Notes under the pieces: model-generated
What the model saw: only the letters and a program-made list of their open reading frames with translations
The model's database searches: none
What the model was told of the DNA's origin: nothing
Shown: one piece after another, positions 29,786 through 38,177 of the stretch
Layout of the letters: the number at the start of each line of letters is the position of its first letter
Position numbering within the stretch: the first letter of the stretch is position 1
Assembly: GCF_003626695.1 (NCBI RefSeq)
Contig: NZ_RBAH01000004.1
Coordinates: 310,001-374,000, forward strand
Source: Paenibacillus ginsengarvi
GTDB taxonomy: Bacteria; Bacillota; Bacilli; Paenibacillales; NBRC-103111
DNA: 64,000 bases
Direction: 5' to 3'
Translations under genes and position numbers: made by a program

Positions 29786-30043
29786 TTATGCTTCCCTCCG
29801 ACTTTATACTTGATCTGCCGCGTTTGCAGCGGGGTTATTTCCGCTTGCCGGACGAAGCCGGCCGCGAAACGATTTGAACGAAACTCATATTGGAATCATT
29901 CCTAAATAAAGCTTAATAGGTATTAACAATCCCTACAACATGATTCTCAATGATTCTCAATATTTAATATTATTATAAAAGTAACCCCAAAATCAATAAA
30001 GGGTATTTCGACATATTCTAAATCTTTTTGTTTATAAAGTCTT
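29786..30043 (-). promoter_or_regulatory. suf upstream region with tandem TTGAGAATCA repeat
   Basis: No gene. Two adjacent copies of TGATTCTCAA (29941-29960) read TTGAGAATCA twice on the minus strand and resemble Fur-type half sites. Each copy also begins with TTGAGA, and TTGAGA-17/18-TTAATA can be drawn as the suf promoter. GGAATCATTCC (29892-29902) is a short palindrome in the leader. The promoter is tentative; regulation by iron is inferred only from the repeat. Confidence 0.4.
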
Positions 30044-30069
30044 CAAAAGAAAGGGACGGCTATGCCGCC
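30044..30069 (-). terminator. Terminator after the DUF1802 gene
   Basis: Minus-strand GGCGGC-ATA-GCCGTC with one wobble pair, followed by CCTTTCTTTT, 40 bp beyond the stop. Confidence 0.5.
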
Positions 30070-30108
30070 TTACACGATTGATTCCTATTCCCGGCAAAAA
30101 ATCTCGAT

Positions 30109-30681
30109 TTACTGCGCAAGCAAAGTTTTGATTTCCTGGGAAATCCGCTCGAAACGGGCTTCATCCATAACCGGACGTTTACCGGACTCAGGCAGCTCGC
30201 TCTCGATACGAATCCAGGACTTGCAGCCCGAATAAGAATCCAGAGTCGGAACGCTAACCGGGGCATCCAGCTTGTAGATACGCAAAAGCAGCACGTGCAG
30301 CGGCTTCTGGCGCTTCCACTTCAGCCGCTCTTCCGCAAAATGATCGGTCCATATGTGATAAGCCCGAATACGATTCAACTGCTCCTGACTCGTAACCTCG
30401 ATATCGGCGGCAACTTCCGCGTAGCAGCCTATTTCCGTCAGGCCGGCTTCCGCGCTCCACTCCTCCAGCGTTTCCGCCAAAGTCGGCTGCGCCTCCTCCT
30501 TGAGAAGCTCCCGCCGCTGATGCTCGAAAGTCGGATACAGCCAAAACGACGGACTTTCCAAGCGGAACTCTTTCGTTTCTTCGACGATGCCGCCTTTGCG
30601 CAGCAGTACGATTTGGCGACCTTCCGCAAGGGCCCGGATCGCTACCGCCCATTCCTTGAGCGCTATCGGCCCATTGTCCAT
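30109..30681 (-). CDS. DUF1802 family protein
   Basis: 190 aa from the ATG at 30681, which has AGGAGG 6 bases upstream; a much longer open frame to 30993 overlaps the terminator of the TetR gene and is rejected. The protein begins LKEWAVAIRALAEGRQIVLLRKGGI and continues with WLYPTFEHQ and YHIWTDHFAEERLKWKRQ, the conserved parts of DUF1802. Family function is unknown. It is cytoplasmic, single-gene, and its role cannot be inferred from neighbours. Confidence 0.85.
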   Translation of the reverse strand: MDNGPIALKEWAVAIRALAEGRQIVLLRKGGIVEETKEFRLESPSFWLYPTFEHQRRELLKEEAQPTLAETLEEWSAEAGLTEIGCYAEVAADIEVTSQEQLNRIRAYHIWTDHFAEERLKWKRQKPLHVLLLRIYKLDAPVSVPTLDSYSGCKSWIRIESELPESGKRPVMDEARFERISQEIKTLLAQ

Positions 30682-30814
30682 TGCCTGCCTCCTCTCCTGA
30701 CTCAGTACTACCATTATACGATTTTTGCCGACGGCAAAGCAAACGGCTTCCTTCCGTTTACCAAACCTACAAAGGAAAGGCTTCTGAGTGTTTAAAAGTT
30801 TAAGAAAGCATGAA

Positions 30815-30843
30815 ACCGCACAGTAGCTAAGCTGCCGTGCGGT
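30815..30843 (-). terminator. Terminator after the TetR gene
   Basis: ACCGCAC (30815-30821) pairs with GTGCGGT (30837-30843) with an inner AGC/GCT pair; on the minus strand TTTCATGCTTTCTT follows. Confidence 0.6.
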
Positions 30844-30868
30844 CGTTGAGACGCCCCCCAAACCGAGG

Positions 30869-31468
30869 CTACGGCCGGAAATGACATTCCAGCAGGGCAA
30901 GCGCTTCGTCGATCGTTTCAATATAATCGGCGTCCGGGTGATGAACGCAGTATAGGTGCGAAGAAATGATCGTTCCGGAAATGGCGCCCGCAAGCGTTAA
31001 CACGAGCATGTCGTCGGAAGCGCGTTTGAGCCGTTCACCGATCAAACCCGCGACCATGCCGACGGATTGTGTCGTATTGTTCAGCAAAACCGCACTCAAT
31101 TCCGGATAAGAGCTCATAAGCTGCATACGCTCCCGGATCGCCTCCCGTTCTTCGTCCGGGATTTGCGCCGCTCCCTCCCTTGCCGCCCGGCGAAACGCCT
31201 GAATCGGATTCAGCTCCGGCGGCTGGGCGCGATAACCTTCGATGAGCAGCGGATCGAAATCGTCGTCCATAACCAGCGATTCTTTCGTCGGAAAATAACG
31301 GAACAGCGTGCTTGGCGACACCTCCGACGCTTCCGCGATCTGCTCGATCGTCGTCTCGTAATACCCCCGCTCGCGAAACAGCCGCAGCGCGGTTTGTTGA
31401 ATCGTCGCTCTCGTTTTCGCTTTTTTGCGTTCGCGAAGTCCGATCTTCGCTCGGTCGTCAGCGGTCAC
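30869..31468 (-). CDS. TetR-family transcriptional regulator
   Basis: 199 aa. The N-terminal helix-turn-helix reads TTIEQIAEASEVSPSTLFRYFPTKESLV, typical of TetR proteins of the AcrR-like branch. The C-terminal ligand domain is variable and gives no hint of ligand. It lies 66 bp downstream of the MFS exporter gene in the same direction, so exporter and regulator probably form one operon. A 14-bp palindrome upstream of the exporter is the best candidate operator. It likely represses the pair until a toxic compound binds. Confidence 0.92.
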   Translation of the reverse strand: MTADDRAKIGLRERKKAKTRATIQQTALRLFRERGYYETTIEQIAEASEVSPSTLFRYFPTKESLVMDDDFDPLLIEGYRAQPPELNPIQAFRRAAREGAAQIPDEEREAIRERMQLMSSYPELSAVLLNNTTQSVGMVAGLIGERLKRASDDMLVLTLAGAISGTIISSHLYCVHHPDADYIETIDEALALLECHFRP

Positions 31469-31534
31469 TTTTTTCGCCTCCGGTCACTATTACTATCGTT
31501 TCTAGTGTACCGTTTTTGAAGGCGCCGAACAATG

Positions 31535-33052
31535 CTACAGCCCGAGATCCTTCGAGGAGTCGGCTGCAGCCCCGCCGCTCGGCAGAAACACCAGCGCAAG
31601 CAAGAATCCGAGCGCAGCGATGCCTCCACATATCCAGAGCATGACGTCCATACCGTGCACGAACGCATCCTTGACCGTAACAAGCAGTGTGTCCGAGGCT
31701 GTCTGCCGAGCTACCGACACGCCAGCAGTTATGCTATGGCCGGCACGCCCGGCGATTGTCTCCGGCACGCCCGCTTCGTTCAGATGCCCGCGGTAATTCG
31801 CATTCAGCGCAGCCCCCAGCAGCGCTACTCCGAACGATCCCCCAACCTGCCGCATCGCCATGATGAGCGCCGAGCCTACGCCGCTTCGTTCTGCGGACAG
31901 TTCGCCGAGCGCCGCATCCATCGCCGTAGGCAGCGCAAGTCCCAGCCCGAGCCCTGCCGCCGTCGTCCACAAAGCGGCGAAGCCATATCCGCTGCCGCTC
32001 CCGGTCATTGCACCGGCCGCAAGCGCCACCGCCAGCACGGCGAAGCCCGCCGCAGCAATCGCCTTCGCTCCGCTCTTCGGGATGAGCCCTTGCGCCGCCT
32101 TGGCCCCGACAATGAGACCGCCGATTAGCGGCAGCAGCCGCAAGCCCGTACCCAGCGTATCGGCCCCCAGTACGGCTTGAAAATATTGCGGCATCGCAAA
32201 GAGCAAGCCGAAGATGGCGAAGGACACCGCCGTTGCGAGTATCGTCCCCCACGTAAACCGGGCCGAGCGGAATAAGCTCAAGTCGATCAGGCTATGGGCG
32301 ATCCTGCGCTGCCACAAGACGAACAGCGCCAGCGCTAGTACCCCGGCGCCGAGATAAGCGATAGAGGACGTATCGGACCACCCGTGCTCGCCTGCGCGAA
32401 TAACGCCGTACGTCGTTAAGACGAGCCCGGCGCTGGATGCGATGATGCCGACCATATCCAGGCGGGGACGCGACTGACTTCGCGATTCGGGCATCAGCGC
32501 ACTGACAGCGAACAGGGCCACTGTGATGAACGGAAGGTTAATCAGAAATACGGCGCCCCAGTCGTAATGCTTCAGCAGCCAGCCGCCGATGATCGGCCCA
32601 AGCGGAATGCCGAGCATGTTGGCCGTCGCCCATACCATTAATGCCTTCGTACGTTCCGCTCCTTCGAAGAGCACAGGCAGCACCGACATGGACAGCGGAA
32701 TGAGGAAAGCCGCGCCGAAGCCTAGAAACATACGCATCACGATCAGCATCTCCGGCGAACCGGAATAGGCGCATGCCACGGAGGCCGCCCCGAAAAGAAC
32801 AAGCGCGGCGAGCAGAAATTTTTTCCGGCCGAACCTGTCGCCCAGCATCCCTGCGGGCAGCAGCGCCGCGGCCAGAACCAGATTGTAGGCGTCAACAATC
32901 CATTGCAGCTCGCTTGTCGAAGCGGACAAGTCCGAGGCCAGCGTCGGAAGCGCTACATTCAAAATCGTCATGTCCAGCCCGACCGCCAGCAGGCCGAAGC
33001 TGAGCGCGCCGAGCACCCACCATTTTCGCTTCTCATTTGAACGAAATCCCAC
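31535..33052 (-). CDS. MFS drug exporter, DHA2 family (14 segments)
   Basis: 505 aa from the GTG at 33052, with AAGGTGGAG 7 bases upstream; an ATG at 33073 would lie on the palindrome and lacks a ribosome site. About 14 hydrophobic segments. DHA2 words are LDMTILNVALPTL in segment 1, WIVDAYNLVLAAALLPAGMLGDRFGRKK (motif A) and GAAFLIPLSMSVL. Such pumps expel drugs or dyes by proton antiport. Context with a TetR regulator supports inducible efflux; the substrate is unknown. Confidence 0.92.
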   Translation of the reverse strand: MGFRSNEKRKWWVLGALSFGLLAVGLDMTILNVALPTLASDLSASTSELQWIVDAYNLVLAAALLPAGMLGDRFGRKKFLLAALVLFGAASVACAYSGSPEMLIVMRMFLGFGAAFLIPLSMSVLPVLFEGAERTKALMVWATANMLGIPLGPIIGGWLLKHYDWGAVFLINLPFITVALFAVSALMPESRSQSRPRLDMVGIIASSAGLVLTTYGVIRAGEHGWSDTSSIAYLGAGVLALALFVLWQRRIAHSLIDLSLFRSARFTWGTILATAVSFAIFGLLFAMPQYFQAVLGADTLGTGLRLLPLIGGLIVGAKAAQGLIPKSGAKAIAAAGFAVLAVALAAGAMTGSGSGYGFAALWTTAAGLGLGLALPTAMDAALGELSAERSGVGSALIMAMRQVGGSFGVALLGAALNANYRGHLNEAGVPETIAGRAGHSITAGVSVARQTASDTLLVTVKDAFVHGMDVMLWICGGIAALGFLLALVFLPSGGAAADSSKDLGL

Positions 33053-33072
33053 CGTAAAACTCCACCTTTCCA

Positions 33073-33129
33073 TCCGTTTAAACGGAATGTGCATAGTGGA
33101 AGTTTATACAAAATGAAAGTAACTGTCAA
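33073..33129 (-). promoter_or_regulatory. Promoter and TetR-type palindrome before the MFS exporter
   Basis: Minus strand TTGACA (33129-33124) and TATAAA (33108-33103) with a short 15-bp spacer. TCCGTTTAAACGGA (33086-33073), a perfect 14-bp palindrome, lies at or just after the expected transcript start. Its role as operator for the TetR protein at 30869 is inferred. Confidence 0.6.
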
Positions 33130-33178
33130 GTTATAGTTAGTATCATTATTTTTTTTATAGGGAGCCTCCCGCCTTAAC

Positions 33179-33631
33179 TCAACCTTGCAGCGCTTCCAGC
33201 ATCCATACCCGCTTCTCCAGAGAGCTCTGCATCTCCGTCAGCATATCGGCCGTGCTGTGGTCGCCGGCTTGATCCGCCTGATCGATTGCCCCGCGCAGCT
33301 CACCGATCATCGTCTGAAAATCTTTCACGAGCGCCGCGACCATCTGATCGGCGCTTTCGTTGCCGCCCGCTTCCTGAACGGAAGCCGACGCCAGCATCTC
33401 CTTCATCGTCGCCACCGGCTTGCCTTTAATCGCGAGAATCCGCTCGGCCAGCTCGTCGATCCACTGGTTCGCTTCGTTATACATTTCCTCGAACTTTTCA
33501 TGAAGCGTAAAAAACTGCTTGCCCTTCACATACCAATGATAGTTGTGAATCTTGACGTACAAAACCCCCCAGTTGGCGAGCTGCTTGTTGATAGCCTCCA
33601 CTACGGTCGTTGCTGCTGTTGCCGTTGCCAT
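33179..33631 (-). CDS. dps: Dps-family DNA-protecting ferritin
   Basis: 150 aa. The ferroxidase signature at the dimer interface is intact: [18 protein letters not shown] near residues 26-43, followed by [19 protein letters not shown]. Dps proteins form dodecamers that oxidise and store iron with peroxide and often bind DNA. The start follows GGGAGGAATC. Single gene, divergent from mtnK. I see no clear PerR box in the upstream DNA. Confidence 0.94.
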   Translation of the reverse strand: MATATAATTVVEAINKQLANWGVLYVKIHNYHWYVKGKQFFTLHEKFEEMYNEANQWIDELAERILAIKGKPVATMKEMLASASVQEAGGNESADQMVAALVKDFQTMIGELRGAIDQADQAGDHSTADMLTEMQSSLEKRVWMLEALQG

Positions 33632-33869
33632 AAGCGATTCCTCCCGTTTCCGTATATTGTCGTGTCCATACAGGCCTTTACCCGTCTGCTTCGGTTTTGA
33701 AACGCAGATAAGGCTTATTTTGGCTTTAAACGCGCCTCCTTATGTGTTCAACCGAGCAACGAATCATATTCCAGTATCCCGGTTGTTAAACTTGGTATTT
33801 TCCCGCCATCCAATATCGCTTATACTAGTAGGTATAGCAGTTGCTGGACCATTTTGACGGAGGTGCGTT

Positions 33870-35075
33870 ATGACGCAATATCATCCGCTTACCGAACAGG
33901 AAGCCATCGAATACGCCAAATCAATACCGGGGTTGTTTCAGGCGGACGCCGCCTTGTCGTCCCGCGAAATCGGAGACGGCAACCTGAACCTCGTTTTTCA
34001 TATTAGCGATCCGGCCGCAGGGACAAGCATTATTTTGAAGCAGGCGCTTCCGTATGCCAAAGTGGTCGGCGAGTCTTGGCCGCTGTCACTGGACCGCTCC
34101 CGGATCGAGAGCGAAGCGCTGCAAATCGAGGGCGAGCTATGCCCCGATCTCGTACCGCGCGTATACCGGTACGACACGATTCTCGCGCTGACCGTGATGG
34201 AAGATTTGAGTGATCATATCATTATGCGCAAAGGCTTGATCGAACGCCGCGTTTATCCGCGATTTGCCGGCGATATCGGCCGCTTTCTCGCGCGTACGCT
34301 GTTTCACACTTCGGATCTCGGCATGAATCAGCAGGCGAAGAAGCTGCGGCTGCAGCAATTCATTAACCCGGACTTGTGCAAAATAACCGAGGATCTGATC
34401 TTCGATCATCCGTATACGAATGCCGATACGAATAATTTCGACGAGGCGATCCAAGACGAAGCCGAAGCGCTCTGGAACGATCAGGAGCTGCATCTAGAAG
34501 TGGCGAGGCTGCGCCAAGGCTTCCTGACGAACGCTCAGGCGCTGCTGCACGGCGATCTGCATACGGGAAGCATCTTCGTAACGGAGCATTCGACCAAAGT
34601 GATCGACCCGGAGTTCGCCTATTACGGGCCGATGGGCTTCGATATCGGCGCTGTGCTGGCCAATCTGCTGCTGAACTTCGCCGGCCAGGAAGGCTGGAGC
34701 CCGGATAACGCCAGCCGCTCCGAATACCGCCGCTATTTGCTGCAAACGGTCAAGGACGTCTGGGCGACGTTCGAGCGCGAGTTCCGCTCGCTGTGGAACG
34801 AAGGCTGCGTCGATCGCATTTCGCGCACGCCAGGCTTCCAGGATGAATACGTCCGGCAACTGCTGCGCGACACGTTCGGTTATGCCGGCTGCAAAATGGT
34901 ACGGCGCATCGTCGGTCTCGCCCACGTGGCCGATATCGACACGATTGCGGAGCCGGCCGCCAAGGAGCGGGCTCAGCGGCTCTCGCTTGCGATCGGCAAA
35001 GCGCTCATCAAGCATCACCGGAACGCCGCTTCGATCGACGAACTTATCGACATCGCCGTGAAAGCGGCCGAATAA
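33870..35075 (+). CDS. mtnK: S-methyl-5-thioribose kinase MtnK
   Basis: 401 aa, aminoglycoside-phosphotransferase-like kinase fold. [13 protein letters not shown] is the nucleotide-loop region, [13 protein letters not shown] the catalytic loop, and [17 protein letters not shown] the metal-binding segment, all typical of MtnK. It phosphorylates methylthioribose in the methionine salvage pathway. The start follows GGAGG. A TATACT -10 is seen at 33821-33826. In B. subtilis mtnKA is preceded by an S-box (SAM) riboswitch; I find none in the 236 bp upstream here. mtnA follows by 25 bp. Confidence 0.96.
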   Translation: MTQYHPLTEQEAIEYAKSIPGLFQADAALSSREIGDGNLNLVFHISDPAAGTSIILKQALPYAKVVGESWPLSLDRSRIESEALQIEGELCPDLVPRVYRYDTILALTVMEDLSDHIIMRKGLIERRVYPRFAGDIGRFLARTLFHTSDLGMNQQAKKLRLQQFINPDLCKITEDLIFDHPYTNADTNNFDEAIQDEAEALWNDQELHLEVARLRQGFLTNAQALLHGDLHTGSIFVTEHSTKVIDPEFAYYGPMGFDIGAVLANLLLNFAGQEGWSPDNASRSEYRRYLLQTVKDVWATFEREFRSLWNEGCVDRISRTPGFQDEYVRQLLRDTFGYAGCKMVRRIVGLAHVADIDTIAEPAAKERAQRLSLAIGKALIKHHRNAASIDELIDIAVKAAE

Positions 35076-35100
35076 TACGGATAGAGAGGATTACAGCGAT

Positions 35101-36189
35101 ATGAGTCATGCAACTACTTCGCCGGACCGGAGAGGTTCGGCGAACGAGCCTTTGCAATCGGTGCTTTGGGCGGGAACGCATCTGGATCTGCTCGACCAGC
35201 GGCAACTTCCGGAGGAGATCGTTTATTTGCAGCTCCATACGTCGGAAGACGTATGGGAAGCGATCCGGCATTTAAAAGTTCGGGGAGCTCCGGCCATCGG
35301 CATCGCCGCTGCGTTCGGCGTATATCTAGGCGTACGCCATGCGGAAGGGAACGCGGAGCACATACTGGCGGAAGTGAACCGGCACGCCGACTATTTGGCG
35401 ACATCGAGACCGACAGCCGTGAACCTGTTCTGGGCGCTTGACCGGATGAAAGCGAAGGCGGAAACGCACGCACGCAGCGGCGAGGCGGACGGAGAGGCGC
35501 TCAAAGCGGCCATGCTGGCCGAGGCGGAAGCGATTCGCGCGGAGGACGAGGAGACGTGTCGCCTGATCGGCGAACACGCCCTGACGCTGCTGAGCGACGG
35601 GATCGGCGTGCTCACCCACTGCAACGCGGGCGGTCTAGCTACGGCCAAGTATGGCACGGCGCTCGCGCCGCTGTACCTCGCCAAAGAGCGCGGCTGGGAC
35701 ATCAAAGTGTTCGCCGACGAAACGCGTCCGGTGCTTCAAGGCTCGCGACTGACCGCATTCGAGCTGCAGCAGGCAGGGGTCGATGTGACGCTGATCTGCG
35801 ACAATATGGCCGCTATGGTCATGTCCAAAGGCTGGGTGCAGGCGGTGATCGTCGGAACGGACCGCGTGGCGGCCAACGGAGACGTAGCGAACAAAATCGG
35901 CACGTACGGAGTCGCCGTCTTGGCGAAAGCGCACGGCATCCCGTTTTACGTCGCCTGTCCGATGTCCACCATCGACCTGAACACGCCTACGGGCTCGGAA
36001 ATTCCGATCGAGGAGCGCAACGAGGACGAAGTGACGCAAGGCTTCGGCAAGCGAACGGCTCCGGCCGGAGTCAAGGTGTTTAATCCGGCATTCGACGTGA
36101 CGCCGAACGAATATGTGACCGCGATTATTACGGAGAAAGGTGTCGTGAAGGCGCCTTACGGGGATGGGCTGAAGAGGTTGTTTGAGTGA
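35101..36189 (+). CDS. mtnA: S-methyl-5-thioribose-1-phosphate isomerase MtnA
   Basis: 362 aa, eIF2B-related isomerase fold. [15 protein letters not shown] near residue 60 binds phosphate, the catalytic cysteine is in [11 protein letters not shown] and the catalytic aspartate in [10 protein letters not shown]. It converts the kinase product to methylthioribulose-1-phosphate. The gene follows mtnK by 25 bp with AGAGGATTAC as a modest ribosome site and ends before a perfect long hairpin. The rest of the salvage pathway is elsewhere. Confidence 0.96.
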   Translation: MSHATTSPDRRGSANEPLQSVLWAGTHLDLLDQRQLPEEIVYLQLHTSEDVWEAIRHLKVRGAPAIGIAAAFGVYLGVRHAEGNAEHILAEVNRHADYLATSRPTAVNLFWALDRMKAKAETHARSGEADGEALKAAMLAEAEAIRAEDEETCRLIGEHALTLLSDGIGVLTHCNAGGLATAKYGTALAPLYLAKERGWDIKVFADETRPVLQGSRLTAFELQQAGVDVTLICDNMAAMVMSKGWVQAVIVGTDRVAANGDVANKIGTYGVAVLAKAHGIPFYVACPMSTIDLNTPTGSEIPIEERNEDEVTQGFGKRTAPAGVKVFNPAFDVTPNEYVTAIITEKGVVKAPYGDGLKRLFE

Positions 36190-36197
36190 CAAGCAAA

Positions 36198-36239
36198 AAA
36201 AGACGCCGTATGACGGTTAACCGTCATACGGCGTCTTTT
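36198..36239. terminator. Perfect 42-bp hairpin terminator after mtnA
   Basis: AAAAGACGCCGTATGACGG pairs without mismatch with its complement around GTTAAC. The A and T ends allow termination on both strands. The minus-strand small gene at 36217-36399 has its stop codon in the centre of this palindrome. Confidence 0.9.
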
Positions 36240-36399
36240 CTGTGTCTCCAGGCACAGTCGGGTTTTCACTGGTGTTAGAAAGCGGTTTTGTGTAGACGTC
36301 CACGACTTTTGAAGCAAAAAAATCCGATGTTTTGCTACTGTCGATCGCTACTTGCTGTATAATGTCGTAGATGTCCAGGATCACTCGCTTCTCCACCAT
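36217..36399 (-). CDS. Small hypothetical protein downstream of Xre-type dyads
   Basis: 60 aa if started at the ATG at 36399; a GTG at 36384 has the better ribosome site (GGTGGAG, 6 bases). The N-terminal part EKRVILDIYDIIQQ resembles EKQIQLDVMDIIRY of the small protein at 56194-56406, suggesting a common family, although the alignment is short. The C-terminal half is polar and probably disordered. It is not recognised otherwise. Its last codons are encoded by one arm of the mtnA terminator. Two Xre-type dyads lie 67-112 bp upstream. Evidence for a real gene is the dyads and the resemblance; the mtnA terminator would also end its transcript. Confidence 0.45.
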   Translation of the reverse strand: MVEKRVILDIYDIIQQVAIDSSKTSDFFASKVVDVYTKPLSNTSENPTVPGDTEKTPYDG

Positions 36400-36465
36400 A
36401 CGTAAAGATCACTCCAGCTCTAACGTTTACTCACCACAGCCATGTACTAACAAAATATCCTACCT

Positions 36466-36511
36466 GATACATTTTGTATACTAATTCTTATTGTAAGATA
36501 CATTTCGGATC
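36466..36511 (-). promoter_or_regulatory. Pair of imperfect Xre-type dyads
   Basis: GATAC-ATTTT-GTATA (36466-36480; one mismatch, reading TATACAAAATGTATC on the minus strand) and GATAC-ATTTC-GGATC (36497-36511; one mismatch in the second arm). Their centres are 31 bp apart, about three helical turns, as expected for cooperative repressor binding. No clear promoter is seen. The remaining intergenic DNA to 36725 shows only a weak CGAAGAA/TTCTTCG hairpin at about 36612-36645, which may end the exopolysaccharide operon. Confidence 0.55.
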
Positions 36512-36725
36512 TATGCAACAATAAAAAATGATTAATACCGAGGAACAACTAGGGTAAAGTACCCTTGGTAGTCCTATAGCAGGAGAATGTCTTTATAGAA
36601 AGTTCAATCCACGAAGAAACGATGTCGGTCGCCGTCTATTCTTCGGCCGAGAAACCTATTAGATGTAGAATGGTGCACCAAATCACTGTACTTACATTTC
36701 TTGAATCAACTTCGACCTCAATTGC

Positions 36726-37823
36726 TTATCCCCCTTCCGCTACGGAAAGAGGTTGCTGCTGCAATGCCGGATGACGATATATCGGGAAGTAGCTGTCGTC
36801 TTCGATTTTACCTCGGGCTGCTTCAGCAAGCTTGTTATAGATATCAGGGAGATGTATTTTTTTACCTAAGTAATAATCCATGTTGGTGTCCATATTAAAG
36901 GTCTGCTTAAACTCGTAGAGACTATCGTTACCCGTATACCCTCCACCAAGATGCAAATATTCATAACCGCGGTTCTTTGCCCAAAGCATCGCTTCGTGAA
37001 CAAGCAGATTAATAGGGCCGAATTTCAAATAGGTCTTGTCGGAACCAAGTAGATGATAATGCACGTACTTGTTATAGTGCATGAACAAACAGGATGCAAT
37101 AATCTTATCTCCATAAAGCACTTCTATGAGCTCGATGCTACCTTCGAGAAATTGTACTGTATTGTAGAAAAAAGTCTCGCTAAAATAGTAATAGGAGTGC
37201 GCATTGTTTTTATCCATAGTAGAGTAATAGAGTTTTACGAAATGTTCCAATCGACTCGGATCCGCATGGCGAATCGCTAAGCCTTCCCGGTAAGCTCTCC
37301 GGATGCGATTCCTGTTACCTACCTTATAACGGCCCGATATAATTTCTTCATCATCAGTCAAGCTTAAACAAATTGTATTTCTGGAGAAAAAAGGACTAGT
37401 AGCTATATAATCTTCATAATTTTTGAGAATGGGATGAAAGCGTACGAATTCCGAGACGATACGTTGTTCGCCACAAAACGTTTGAAAGGAGGAAGAGAAG
37501 CGTTCGAACAGCTCGGCCCTTTCATCGGGATCTTTAACATTGGTTATTGGACCACCGTAGCCATAAGGCGTTGTAATGTCAAACAAGGGACCCATGATTT
37601 CAGCTGCCTGGACACATTGCATATGATCAATGCGCCTCAACAAGAATGGATAACAGACAATCGAATCACCCTCTGTATATACGAACATCTGGGATTGACC
37701 TTCACCGTTTTCCTCATAAATCCTACAATATTCCAACGTATAATAAATATCAGATTCCGGAATGAGAGATAGATAATGATTCCACATAAGTGAATCTCTA
37801 GCAGTAAGTACGATCGTATTCAT
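36726..37823 (-). CDS. FemAB-like GNAT acyl/aminoacyl transferase
   Basis: 365 aa from the ATG at 37823 after AGGGGTG. Two GNAT-like halves are visible: the first includes YYTLEYCRIYEENGEG and YPFLLRRI, the second KVGNRNRIRRAYREG, then LYYSTMDKNNAHSYYYF and YLHLGGGYTGNDSLYEFKQ. This pattern is that of the FemAB/COG2348 family, which add amino acids or acyl groups to wall precursors or glycans. It is the last gene of the exopolysaccharide locus. It might supply the missing acylation of the 4-amino sugar or decorate the polymer; the sequence does not decide. 195 bp separate it from the previous gene. Confidence 0.85.
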   Translation of the reverse strand: MNTIVLTARDSLMWNHYLSLIPESDIYYTLEYCRIYEENGEGQSQMFVYTEGDSIVCYPFLLRRIDHMQCVQAAEIMGPLFDITTPYGYGGPITNVKDPDERAELFERFSSSFQTFCGEQRIVSEFVRFHPILKNYEDYIATSPFFSRNTICLSLTDDEEIISGRYKVGNRNRIRRAYREGLAIRHADPSRLEHFVKLYYSTMDKNNAHSYYYFSETFFYNTVQFLEGSIELIEVLYGDKIIASCLFMHYNKYVHYHLLGSDKTYLKFGPINLLVHEAMLWAKNRGYEYLHLGGGYTGNDSLYEFKQTFNMDTNMDYYLGKKIHLPDIYNKLAEAARGKIEDDSYFPIYRHPALQQQPLSVAEGG

Positions 37824-38018
37824 AAAGTCACCCCTATTCATATCTTAACCAACGCTTTTACCGGTTCCTGATTCAGAAATTGAGAAGGCCCTTCCTATAC
37901 CACATACGTTCCAAACTCATATTCGGACAAAGGCGCTTATACTGATTTTCACTAAAAATTTAGGGAGATGAATGAAAAGGCCGATCGCATAATGATCGTT
38001 AAAAGGTATTTAACGTCC

Positions 38019-38177
38019 TTACGACATCTTCATATGTTTCAGTATGATTTGCTTCAAACTTTCTACGTGCGATTTAACGGTATCACTCTCGCAGGTTTCC
38101 CGATTTGTCTCTGCGATAAAAGCTTGAAGCTCTTCGGCGAACTCCCGCAAGTTGGTCCCTGTTTTCGTCTTACTCAT
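38019..38177 (-). CDS. 52-aa hypothetical protein coupled to the aminotransferase
   Basis: The ATG at 38177 overlaps the TGA of the aminotransferase gene as ATGA, and AAGAAGG lies upstream. The product (TNLREFAEELQAFIAE, then VKSHVESLKQIILKHM) is predicted to be two amphipathic helices with a single cysteine, possibly a coiled-coil. It could be an acyl-carrier-like or regulatory peptide, but the ACP serine motif is absent. I recognise no family. The coupling is the main support. Confidence 0.55.
   Translation of the reverse strand: MSKTKTGTNLREFAEELQAFIAETNRETCESDTVKSHVESLKQIILKHMKMS

Noticed and set aside
30682-30993. Longer N-terminus of the DUF1802 gene
   Set aside because: It would run through the TetR terminator hairpin and lacks a ribosome site, while 30681 has AGGAGG at the right distance.
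33632-33869. S-box (SAM) riboswitch upstream of mtnK
   Set aside because: Expected from B. subtilis, but I find none of the conserved S-box words and no terminator or antiterminator stems in this interval.
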